Shown one piece after another: positions 1-7,422 of a stretch of 64,000 nt of DNA. A program made the translations under genes and the position numbers. Numbering within the stretch: position 1 is the first letter of the stretch; the number at the start of each line of letters is the position of its first letter. The DNA lies in NCBI GenBank assembly GCA_000964245.1, contig LANB01000001.1:1950392-2014391 (forward strand). Reading direction: 5' to 3'. The DNA comes from Cellvibrionaceae bacterium 1162T.S.0a.05 (GTDB lineage Bacteria; Pseudomonadota; Gammaproteobacteria; Pseudomonadales; Cellvibrionaceae). The notes below the pieces were generated by a model. The model searched no databases and was not told the DNA's origin. It was given only the letters and a program-made list of their open reading frames with translations.

Positions 1-475
1 TTACCGGGCCCGCCAGGTTTCCAACCATCGTCGTAAAACCCGCAATGACACCGATACTGTAAGTGAAAGATTTATTCGCAGGAATATTTTCCTTGTTGGT
101 TTTTTCCATCCACAGCATTAAGGCAAAACTCAGAAAAATAATCGCGCCCATAATTCGGCGAAAAAACTGATCGTCAATATGATTGCCGACTGCGGTGCCA
201 ATCACGACACCGATCGCTGCCCAGGGAAAAAGTCGCCACAACAAACTCCAATTGGCATGACGATGATAGTAGAGAACAGCCAGAATATCGGCGGCAATTA
301 AAAGGGGAAGAGCTAAACCGGCTGAGGCTTTGCCACCAAAATAAATAGCGAGAAGTGGAATGGTTGCCGTACCGATGCCATGGACTCCGGCTTTAGCCAT
401 CCCGATGCACAGGGCGGAGAGCAGTAAGATCAGGTAAGAGGTGGAAAAGAGATCGGCAGAGAGTGAAGTCAGCAT
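1..475 (-). CDS. Sulfite exporter TauE/SafE family permease (3' end outside window)
   Basis: The reverse strand reads open from an ATG at 475 to the window edge, giving about 158 residues of a hydrophobic protein with at least four membrane segments. The N-terminal region carries CIGMAKAGVHGIGT, the glycine-rich first-repeat signature of TauE/SafE (DUF81) permeases, followed by GGKASAGLALPLLIAADILA. Family members export sulfite, sulfoacetate or other small organic anions across the inner membrane; the substrate cannot be told from sequence. The family is usually about 250 residues, so roughly 90 C-terminal residues lie outside. Its 5' side faces away from the sigma-54 promoter at 743. Confidence 0.85.
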   Translation of the reverse strand, partial: MLTSLSADLFSTSYLILLLSALCIGMAKAGVHGIGTATIPLLAIYFGGKASAGLALPLLIAADILAVLYYHRHANWSLLWRLFPWAAIGVVIGTAVGNHIDDQFFRRIMGAIIFLSFALMLWMEKTNKENIPANKSFTYSIGVIAGFTTMVGNLAGPV

Positions 476-742
476 AAATTTGGGAAAAGCGGCATTGTAC
501 GGTATTTGAGGTCAAGCCAGCGCGCCGACCCAAGGGCGCCAGTGAGAAAGGCGAAGACACGCAGCCAATTTTGGCGCGTAAATCCTGCCGGAGAATTTAC
601 CAGCCTGCTGAAGGGGTTGTATGCACTAAAAATGGGGGTTGTGGCGCCAAAAGCAACAAAATGGCGCATGAATCATGTCGAGGTATTTTTACACGCCATA
701 AGCATGATCATTTAACTTGTTGATAATTAACAAAAAAATAAT

Positions 743-760
743 TTGGCACGGTCCCTGCTA
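743..760 (+). promoter_or_regulatory. Sigma-54 (RpoN) promoter
   Basis: TTGGCACG at 743-750 and CTGCTA at 755-760 place GG (745-746) and GC (757-758) exactly ten bases apart, the invariant -24/-12 spacing of RpoN promoters. The -24 element is a perfect consensus match. The expected start of transcription is near 770. An AT-rich imperfect dyad (TTGTTGATAATTAACAA, 717-733) and an NtrC-like half-site (TGCACTA at 622-628, followed by a TGGG at 633-636) lie upstream where an activator could bind. No protein-coding gene on the plus strand follows, so the promoter most likely serves the small RNA. Confidence 0.75.
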
Positions 761-769
761 TATCCGAAG

Positions 770-1020
770 CGTCGGAATTGTCGCGCCAGTGGACTGGTCA
801 ATGTGGAAGGCTGAAATGGATGATGGCCAGGGATTTCCAGGTGGCAATTCCCCCTTACGGACTAAACGAATTTAATTTAGCGTTCACTGGTAACGAGGTG
901 CGTTAAATCAGAGTCATTTGTCCGGGAGCATGAAGCTCCCCATTGATTAGGAAGACTTGTACCTTCAGGGATGAAGACATGATGGAACGTTCCTTATGCT
1001 CACGGATGAGCATATTTTTT
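770..1020 (+). ncRNA. Putative Csr/Rsm-type small RNA with many GGA motifs
   Basis: Between the sigma-54 promoter and a T-rich terminator lie about 250 bases with no convincing reading frame. I count eleven GGA triplets, against roughly four expected by chance. Several are of the ANGGA type, and three are displayed in loops of short hairpins: CCAG(TGGA)CTGG at 786-797, CTTC(AGGGAT)GAAG at 963-976 and ATGCTC(ACGGAT)GAGCAT at 996-1013. A further stem GGGAGC/GCTCCC lies at 924-940. Loop-exposed GGA is the hallmark of CsrB/RsmY/RsmZ RNAs that sequester the translational regulator CsrA/RsmA. CrcZ is also RpoN-dependent, but I see no A-rich CA motifs for Hfq/Crc here. The function is inferred; the promoter, hairpins and terminator are directly visible. 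Confidence 0.6.
996..1020 (+). terminator. Rho-independent terminator of the small RNA
   Basis: Perfect six-base stem ATGCTC/GAGCAT with loop ACGGAT, followed by A and a run of six T (1015-1020). The loop itself carries a GGA motif. A second hairpin CTCACA/TGTGAG lies just downstream at 1032-1047 and could serve as a backup or act for the convergent ettA. Confidence 0.65.
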
Positions 1021-1077
1021 CGTCCTGGAGTCTCACATCCCTGTGAGCGTTGCTTTTCTCGAAAGCGTGTTGAATGT

Positions 1078-2739
1078 TTATTTCAACGGCTTGTATTTCA
1101 TACGCTTGGGCTGTGCGTTCTCACCTTTGCGCTTGACGAAATCTTCATGATAGTCCGTGTAATTGCCTTCAAAAAAGACCACTTCACTGTTGCCTTCATA
1201 AGCCAAAATATGCGTTGCCACGCGGTCAAGAAACCAGCGGTCATGCGAAATTATCAAGGCGCAACCGGGGAAGGTTTGGATGGCTTCTTCGAGGGCGCGC
1301 AGGGTTTCCACGTCGAGGTCATTTGAGGGCTCATCCAGCAGCAGAACATTAGCGCCCTGTTTCAGGGTGTTGGCTAAATGCAGGCGCCCGCGTTCACCAC
1401 CCGATAAATCACCAACCCGTTTTTGCTGGTCCGTACCTTTGAAGTTAAAGCGGCCGACATAAGCGCGGGAGCCAATTTCGTAATTGCCGATTTTCAAAAT
1501 GTCCTGGCCGTCAGAAATTTCCTCCCACACGGTTTTGCTATCATCGAGGTCTTCGCGGCTTTGATCGACCCAGGCAATATTAACGGTTTCACCGATTTCT
1601 ATTTCGCCACTATCGGGTTTTTCGCTGCCGGTAATCATGCGGAACAGGGTGGATTTACCCGCACCGTTACCCCCAACGATCCCGACAATAGCGCCTTTGG
1701 GAAGGGCGAAATTCAAGCCGTCGATCAGCAGTTGATCGCCAAAACCCTTGCTGACATTTTTGAATTCGATCACTTTGTCGCCGAGGCGCTCGCCGGGTGG
1801 AATATAAATTTCGTTGGTTTCGTTACGTGCCTGAAACTCCTGACTTTGCATTTCATCAAAACGTGCGAGGCGCGCCTTGTTTTTTGCGTGCCGGCCTTTG
1901 GGGTTTTGGCGTACCCATTCCAATTCCGCTTTAATGGCTTTTTCGCGCGCGGCTTCGGTTTTTTCTTCCTGCGCTAAACGCGCTTCTTTTTGCTCCAGCC
2001 AGGTGGAGTAGTTGCCCTCGTAAGGAATGCCGTAGCCGCGGTCGAGTTCCAGAATCCAGCCTGCCGCGTTATCGAGGAAGTAACGGTCGTGCGTAATCGC
2101 GACCACTGTGCCATTAAAATTCTGCAAAAAGCGCTCGAGCCAGAATACCGATTCGGCATCGAGGTGGTTAGTCGGTTCGTCCAGCAGCAACATGTCCGGG
2201 CGCGAAAGCAGCAGGCGGCAAAGTGCAACACGGCGCTTTTCACCCCCGCTGAGCTTGGTGACATCGGCATCCCAGGGCGGAAGACGCAAGGCGTCGGCGG
2301 CAACTTCCAGAGTGTGTTCGAGGTTGTGGGCGTCCCAGGCCTGAATAATATTTTCAAGCTGACCCTGTTTTTTGGCCAGGGCATCAAAGTCTGCGCCTTC
2401 CTCTGCATATGCTGCGTAGACCTTGTCGAGTTCCGCCAGCGCATCCACCGCTTCCTGCACACCCTCTTCCACATTGCCGCGCACATTTTTTTCCGGGTTG
2501 AGCTGGGGTTCCTGGGGCAGGTAGCCGACTTTGATATCCGGCATGGGGCGCGCTTCGCCATTATAGTCCGTGTCGACACCGGCCATAATTTTCAGCAGGG
2601 TGGATTTACCGGCGCCATTCAAGCCCAGCACACCAATCTTGGCGCCGGGGAAAAAGGAGAGGGAAATATTCTTCAGGATTTCACGTTTGGGGGGCACGAT
2701 CTTACCCACGCCATTCATCGTATAAACGTATTGCGCCAT
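1078..2739 (-). CDS. ettA: Energy-dependent translational throttle protein EttA (ABC-F)
   Basis: A 553-residue soluble ABC-F protein with two ATPase domains and no membrane segments. Walker A motifs are GLNGAGKST (about residues 39-47) and GGNGAGKST (about 355-363); signature motifs are LSGGEKRR and LSGGERGR; both Walker B segments read LLLDEPxNxLD. The linker between the domains carries the charged WVRQNPKGRHAKNKARLARF stretch typical of EttA/YjjK. EttA binds the ribosomal E site and slows the first elongation cycles when the ATP/ADP ratio is low. Length matches E. coli EttA (555). The gene stands alone, diverging from glyA and converging on the small RNA. Confidence 0.95.
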   Translation of the reverse strand: MAQYVYTMNGVGKIVPPKREILKNISLSFFPGAKIGVLGLNGAGKSTLLKIMAGVDTDYNGEARPMPDIKVGYLPQEPQLNPEKNVRGNVEEGVQEAVDALAELDKVYAAYAEEGADFDALAKKQGQLENIIQAWDAHNLEHTLEVAADALRLPPWDADVTKLSGGEKRRVALCRLLLSRPDMLLLDEPTNHLDAESVFWLERFLQNFNGTVVAITHDRYFLDNAAGWILELDRGYGIPYEGNYSTWLEQKEARLAQEEKTEAAREKAIKAELEWVRQNPKGRHAKNKARLARFDEMQSQEFQARNETNEIYIPPGERLGDKVIEFKNVSKGFGDQLLIDGLNFALPKGAIVGIVGGNGAGKSTLFRMITGSEKPDSGEIEIGETVNIAWVDQSREDLDDSKTVWEEISDGQDILKIGNYEIGSRAYVGRFNFKGTDQQKRVGDLSGGERGRLHLANTLKQGANVLLLDEPSNDLDVETLRALEEAIQTFPGCALIISHDRWFLDRVATHILAYEGNSEVVFFEGNYTDYHEDFVKRKGENAQPKRMKYKPLK

Positions 2740-2790
2740 GTTGAGAGCTGTCCTTTAAAGGTGGAATAAGGGCAAATTTAAGGTCTGCTA

Positions 2791-2908
2791 GCCCGGACAC
2801 CGATGTTCGGGCCGTAAATCAAGCACCTAAGTGCTGGATTTATCGTGAAGCAAAAGCGGACATGTGCCGCTCTTGCGGGTTGAAAAAGCCATGGATGAGC
2901 TTTTTCAA
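2791..2908. repeat. Cluster of short inverted repeats in the ettA-glyA spacer
   Basis: The 338-base divergent spacer (2740-3077) holds several hairpins: GCCCGGACA/TGTTCGGGC (2791-2812), AGCAC/GTGCT (2822-2835), and a perfect ten-base stem TTGAAAAAGC/GCTTTTTCAA with a nine-base loop containing GGA (2880-2908). The last resembles dispersed stem-loop repeats of gammaproteobacterial genomes, but only one copy is seen in this window. A possible -10 TACAAT for glyA lies at 2994-2999. The rest of the spacer shows nothing recognisable. Confidence 0.5.
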
Positions 2909-3077
2909 CAGCTTGCTAGTCTAGCGTGCTGGAGGGCAGATTCAAATTTATTCGCGGCGCTAAATTTCCCATGAGAAACGATTAACATTAGGGTACAATC
3001 CCGCCTTTTTTCTCGCTGCCCCAAAAGGGCAAGGTGAGAGTGGCCACCGCAGCGTATCCGAGCAAAAGGAGGACAAC

Positions 3078-4343
3078 ATGTTTGATCCCAAACTGACCCT
3101 GCAATCCTACGACCCAGAGATCTGGCAAAGCATCGAAAGTGAAAGCCGTCGCCAGGAAGAGCACATTGAACTGATCGCATCGGAAAACTACACCAGTCCG
3201 CTGGTGATCGCTGCGCAAGGGACCAAGCTCACCAACAAATATGCCGAGGGTTATCCTAACAAGCGTTATTACGGTGGTTGTGAGTATGTCGATAAGGCCG
3301 AAGAGCTTGCCATTGAGCGCGCCAAAGCCCTGTTCGGCGCCGACTACGCAAACGTGCAACCGCACTCGGGTTCTCAAGCTAACACGGCGGTGTATGCTGC
3401 GCTCTGTAACCCGGGTGATACCGTTCTGGGTATGAGCCTCGCCCACGGCGGCCACTTAACACACGGTGCCAAAGTGAATTTCTCGGGCAAAATATACAAC
3501 TCCGTACAGTACGGATTGAACCCCGAGACGGGCTGTGTCGACTACGACGAGATTGCGGCCCTCGCGCGCGAGCACAAACCCAAAATGATCGTCGCCGGTT
3601 TTTCCGCTTATAGCCAGATTATGGATTGGCAAAAATTCCGCGATATCGCCGATGAAGTCGGGGCGTTCTTACTGGTGGATATGGCGCACGTTGCCGGTTT
3701 GGTTGCAGCAGGTGTGTACCCCTCTCCCGTACAAATTGCCGATGTCACCACCTCCACCACCCACAAAACCCTGCGCGGTCCCCGTGGCGGTATCATCCTC
3801 GCGAAAGCCAATGAGGAAATTGAGAAGAAGTTAAATTCAGCGGTCTTCCCCGGTGGTCAGGGTGGTCCCTTGATGCATGTGATCGCGGCAAAGGCCGTCA
3901 GCTTCAAGGAAGCGATGACGGACGAATTCGTGAGCTATCAAAAACAAGTGGTCGCCAATGCGAAAGCCATGGCTGCGACCTTTAATGAGCGTGGTATAAA
4001 AATTGTCAGTGGCGGCACTGAGAACCATTTAATGTTGGTGGATTTGATCGGCAAGGACTACACCGGTAAAGATGCTGATGAAGCACTCGGTGCGGCGTAT
4101 ATTACCGTCAATAAAAATGCGGTGCCCAATGATCCGCGTTCACCCTTTGTTACCAGTGGTTTGCGTGTGGGAACACCGGCCATCACTACACGCGGTTTTG
4201 GTATCGACGAAACCGTGCAGTTGACGCACTGGATTGTTGATGTGCTGGAATCGCTTGAAAAGGGCAACTCTGAACAAGTCATCGCAGAAGTGAAAGCGAA
4301 AGTACTGGAAGTGTGTAAGAAGTTTCCGGTTTACGCGTCGTAA
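3078..4343 (+). CDS. glyA: Serine hydroxymethyltransferase
   Basis: A 421-residue fold-type I PLP enzyme that interconverts serine and glycine while charging tetrahydrofolate with a one-carbon unit. The N-terminus ([14 protein letters not shown]) and the PLP-lysine segment [12 protein letters not shown] (Lys230) match bacterial GlyA throughout, and the length is normal. The start at 3078 is supported by the strong ribosome site AAAGGAGG at 3065-3072. A clear terminator follows at 4371, so the gene appears monocistronic. In many relatives glyA precedes nrdR and the riboflavin operon; here the GH115 and M13 peptidase genes lie between glyA (3.1 kb) and nrdR (9.5 kb). Confidence 0.98.
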   Translation: MFDPKLTLQSYDPEIWQSIESESRRQEEHIELIASENYTSPLVIAAQGTKLTNKYAEGYPNKRYYGGCEYVDKAEELAIERAKALFGADYANVQPHSGSQANTAVYAALCNPGDTVLGMSLAHGGHLTHGAKVNFSGKIYNSVQYGLNPETGCVDYDEIAALAREHKPKMIVAGFSAYSQIMDWQKFRDIADEVGAFLLVDMAHVAGLVAAGVYPSPVQIADVTTSTTHKTLRGPRGGIILAKANEEIEKKLNSAVFPGGQGGPLMHVIAAKAVSFKEAMTDEFVSYQKQVVANAKAMAATFNERGIKIVSGGTENHLMLVDLIGKDYTGKDADEALGAAYITVNKNAVPNDPRSPFVTSGLRVGTPAITTRGFGIDETVQLTHWIVDVLESLEKGNSEQVIAEVKAKVLEVCKKFPVYAS

Positions 4344-4370
4344 AAAACCGCTAACCAACGCGACAAAAAA

Positions 4371-4406
4371 TGCCATCACTTGCTCTGCAAGTGATGGCAT
4401 TTTTTT
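4371..4406 (+). terminator. Rho-independent terminator after glyA
   Basis: Perfect 13-base stem TGCCATCACTTGC/GCAAGTGATGGCA with a TCT loop, preceded by six A and followed by seven T; it could act in both directions. Confidence 0.93.
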
Positions 4407-4490
4407 ATTCTGCTCCTAAAGGCATACGCTCCCTCTCCCCAAACATTCCGAAAATTCTGCAATTCACAGTGTCCTGTGCTAATCTTGCGT

Positions 4491-4504
4491 TCTTGTATAC
4501 AAGA
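4491..4504. promoter_or_regulatory. GntR-type operator palindrome upstream of GH115
   Basis: TCTTGTATACAAGA is a perfect 14-bp palindrome. Its core TTGTATACAA fits the TnGTnnnACnA pattern of FadR-subfamily GntR regulators, which include the uronate regulators ExuR and UxuR. It lies about 160 bases before the alpha-glucuronidase start. The link to uronate sensing is inference; no gntR gene is in the window. The rest of the 4407-4662 spacer holds a small stem-loop near 4530-4547 (CCCGG/CCGGG) and no other recognisable element. Confidence 0.5.
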
Positions 4505-4662
4505 CGGCGCTGCACGGCTTGAGAGGCCCCCGGGAATGATTCTCCGGGTAATTACCGTTGTGGCTAACCTTGCAATGGACGTGTGCTATCAAATAGCCCG
4601 GTGATTGATAAGGTATGAATGAATCAGGTTGTAAATAAAAAAGTAACAAGGAAACCAGCCCT

Positions 4663-7251
4663 GTGAAGCAACTCGTGAAACCCCTAATTTGTACATGTGT
4701 TTTTTTCTATTTGTTGAACGTAAGTGTGCATGCCGCGGCCTGCACGGGTGCCGCTGTAGTTTGTTTCGAAAAAAATGATCCCGCTTTTCCGCTGGTAGCC
4801 AATGGTAAACCCGCGATGCTCGTGCTGGATGCCGGTGCGGATTCCGCGATTCAGTATGCAGTGAAAAGTTTTGCAGAGGATTTACAGCGAGTCAGTGGCC
4901 GCAAGGCGAAGCTTGTATCAGCGGAAGCCAGATTCAAAAAGCCTGTTGTACTCATCGCAGAATACGGGAAAAGCGCGCTTGTTGACGGCCTCGTTGCAGA
5001 AAATAAATTAAATCTTGATGCGCTCGAAAATGCGTGGGAAGCATTCCAGATTACCGTTGTGGAGCAACCCTGGCCAGGCGTTGAGAAGGCACTGGTTGTT
5101 GTCGGCTCTGATCGTCGCGGTGCCGTCTACGGTACGTATACGCTCGCTGAAGAAATGGGTGTGTCGCCCTGGTATTGGTTTGCCGATGTCCCCGTAAAAA
5201 AACAAAAAAATGTTTTTATCACGCCGGGAGTGCGCATCGACAAACCTGCGGTACGCTATCGCGGCTTTTTTATCAATGATGAAGACCCTGCTTTAAGTGG
5301 TTGGGCGCAAAAAAAATTCGGTGGCGTCAACGCGGCAATGTACGAACATGTCTTTGAATTATTGTTGCGTATGAAAGGCAATTATATCTGGCCTGCAATG
5401 TGGTCGCCGAAGGCCTTTCATTTGGATGACCCCCAAAACCGTGTGTTGGCGGATGCAATGGGTGTTGTCATGGGAACCTCGCATCACGAGCCCTTAACCC
5501 GCGCGCAATCAGAGTGGCATCGCAGCGAAGATGAACGTTTTGGTGGGGCCTGGAATTACGAAACCAATGCAGAAAACCTTGAAGCCTTCTGGCGTGAAGG
5601 GCTTGAGCGAATGATGAATGAACAGGCCGCAAATGGTGAGGCGTATGAAAACCTGCTCACCATCGGGATGCGCGGTGACGGTGACGAGCCGATGTCGGAA
5701 GGCACGGCCATTGAGTTACTGGAATCCATTGTTGCTACGCAACGTCGTCTGATTGAAGAAGTGACAGGAAAACAAGCTGAAGAGGTTCCTCAGGTCTGGG
5801 CCTTGTACAAGGAAGTGCAGGACTATTATGACAAGGGCATGACTGTACCGGACGACGTGATCCTGCTTTTTGCTGATGATAATTGGGGGCAGATCCGCCG
5901 CTTGCCTACGACCAATATCAAAAGAAAAGGTGGCTTTGGTGTGTACTACCATTTTGACTATGTTGGAGGGCCGCGCAACTATAAGTGGCTGAATACGGTA
6001 CAGATAGAAAAAGTCTGGCAGCAAATGAATCTGGCTTACGAGCGCGGTGCGCGCAGCTTGTGGGTGGTGAATGTCGGTGACATAAAGCCCATGGAATATC
6101 CGCTGGATTTTTTTATGAAAATGGCGTGGCAACCCGAACGTATGTCAGTCAACGCGCTGCAAACTTTTCCGGAAAAATGGGCCGCGCAGTGGTTTCCTGA
6201 AGAACACGCTGAAGACATCGCCGAGTTGATTACCCGCTACAGTCAGTACGCTGCCTTCCGCAAACCCGAACTCATTAATGAAAATACTTTCGCAGTGGGC
6301 GGCCGAACGCGTGAGGCTTTAATAGAAGGCGAATTGACTTTTCTGATAAAACGCTGGCGAAAATTACACGAGCACATGCTAAGCGTAAAAACGGCTTTGC
6401 CTCGCGAGTATCACAGCGCGTTTTTTCAGAGTATTGAACACCCGATTTCCGCGCTGGCCAACCTTTATGAACTTTATTATGCAACGGCCTGGAACCAATA
6501 CCTTTCGCGCTTTCATGATGCCAGAGCGAACTACTTCATCAAGCCAGCGCAAGCGGCCTGGGCGCGCGACATCGCGCTAACTGAAAAATACCATGCTATT
6601 AATAAGGGAAAATGGAATGGCATGATGAATCAGGTTCATATGAATTATGTTCACTGGAACACACCGATTACACAAAACCCTCCGCCGTTAATTTATGTGG
6701 CTGCAGATACGCCCTTGAGTGAACGTCATAAAGCTCCTGTTTTTGTCGCGAAAGCTGAAAATCAGATATCGCTTGAGCTGGGTGCAGAGGACTATAGCAG
6801 AGCGTATAACGGCAAGGGTTTGACCTGGACCGCGATTCCCAATTTGGGCAAAGCCTCCGCGGCGATGCTGGCCTTGCCGCAGGGTCAACCTGCCACAGAA
6901 ATCCAGGACAATGTTGCGCTGGAATACCAATTTGAATGGCGCACAGAAGGCGAGATTCAAGTACGTTTACAACTCTCGCCCACACTGGATACGCACGGTG
7001 AAAAAGGAATGCGAGTTGGCGTATCCTTGAATGGTGGTCCACCAACTGTTCTCCTAGTGCATTTGATTCCCACTGCGGGCGCCGTTCAACGGCCAGAACA
7101 ACAGTATTGGTATGATGCGGTTATCACCAACACCTATGATGTCACAACAGCGTTTTCAGTCGAAGGCGCTGGCGAGCAGCGTTTGAAAGTCTGGCGGCTT
7201 GATGACAATGTTGTGCTGGAAAAAATTGAAATTAAAGCGGTGCATCAGTAG
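4663..7251 (+). CDS. Glycoside hydrolase family 115 (xylan alpha-glucuronidase)
   Basis: An 862-residue secreted protein. The first ~25 residues form a signal peptide (hydrophobic core after MKQLVKP, likely cleavage after VHA). The body matches GH115: GSDRRGAVYGTYTLAEEMG (about residues 145-165), RYRGFFINDEDPALSGW, the MKGNYIWPAMW segment and GTSHHEPLTRAQ. The C-terminal part from about residue 690 is the beta-sandwich region of the family. GH115 enzymes remove (4-O-methyl-)glucuronic acid from internal or terminal xylose of glucuronoxylan. Translation starts at GTG 4663 with AAGGAAA upstream; the next in-frame starts would lose the signal peptide. It is monocistronic between glyA and an M13 peptidase. 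CE15 and GH11 genes elsewhere in the window act on the same polymer. Confidence 0.92.
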   Translation: MKQLVKPLICTCVFFYLLNVSVHAAACTGAAVVCFEKNDPAFPLVANGKPAMLVLDAGADSAIQYAVKSFAEDLQRVSGRKAKLVSAEARFKKPVVLIAEYGKSALVDGLVAENKLNLDALENAWEAFQITVVEQPWPGVEKALVVVGSDRRGAVYGTYTLAEEMGVSPWYWFADVPVKKQKNVFITPGVRIDKPAVRYRGFFINDEDPALSGWAQKKFGGVNAAMYEHVFELLLRMKGNYIWPAMWSPKAFHLDDPQNRVLADAMGVVMGTSHHEPLTRAQSEWHRSEDERFGGAWNYETNAENLEAFWREGLERMMNEQAANGEAYENLLTIGMRGDGDEPMSEGTAIELLESIVATQRRLIEEVTGKQAEEVPQVWALYKEVQDYYDKGMTVPDDVILLFADDNWGQIRRLPTTNIKRKGGFGVYYHFDYVGGPRNYKWLNTVQIEKVWQQMNLAYERGARSLWVVNVGDIKPMEYPLDFFMKMAWQPERMSVNALQTFPEKWAAQWFPEEHAEDIAELITRYSQYAAFRKPELINENTFAVGGRTREALIEGELTFLIKRWRKLHEHMLSVKTALPREYHSAFFQSIEHPISALANLYELYYATAWNQYLSRFHDARANYFIKPAQAAWARDIALTEKYHAINKGKWNGMMNQVHMNYVHWNTPITQNPPPLIYVAADTPLSERHKAPVFVAKAENQISLELGAEDYSRAYNGKGLTWTAIPNLGKASAAMLALPQGQPATEIQDNVALEYQFEWRTEGEIQVRLQLSPTLDTHGEKGMRVGVSLNGGPPTVLLVHLIPTAGAVQRPEQQYWYDAVITNTYDVTTAFSVEGAGEQRLKVWRLDDNVVLEKIEIKAVHQ

Positions 7252-7262
7252 TGCAGTAAAGC

Positions 7263-7281
7263 AGTCCGGGGTGGACTTTTT
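7263..7281 (+). terminator. Probable weak terminator after GH115
   Basis: Five-base stem AGTCC/GGACT with a GGGGT loop followed by TTTT, 12 bases after the stop codon. Confidence 0.45.
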
Positions 7282-7422
7282 AGTGCGTCCACCCATCCCC
7301 GTTCGAAAATGCCTTCATTTATTTCTCAAATATCTCCTTCCTGTTTATTGATCGAATTGCTGTCGAGAACTGTGAAAAATACGTTATGATTCGCAGACAC
7401 TCTTCTTCGTTGGTATAGTCAA

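Noticed and set aside
770-1020. Reading the RNA as CrcZ
   Set aside because: RpoN control fits, but the A-rich CA (AAnAAnAA) motifs needed for Hfq/Crc binding are missing and there is no cbrB next to it.
943-1326. 127-codon plus-strand frame starting in the small-RNA region
   Set aside because: It runs antisense into ettA, shows no recognisable protein features, and crosses the terminator hairpin at 996-1020.
2740-3077. Glycine or other riboswitch upstream of glyA
   Set aside because: No recognisable aptamer core; only simple hairpins, and the glyA leader after the likely -10 is short.
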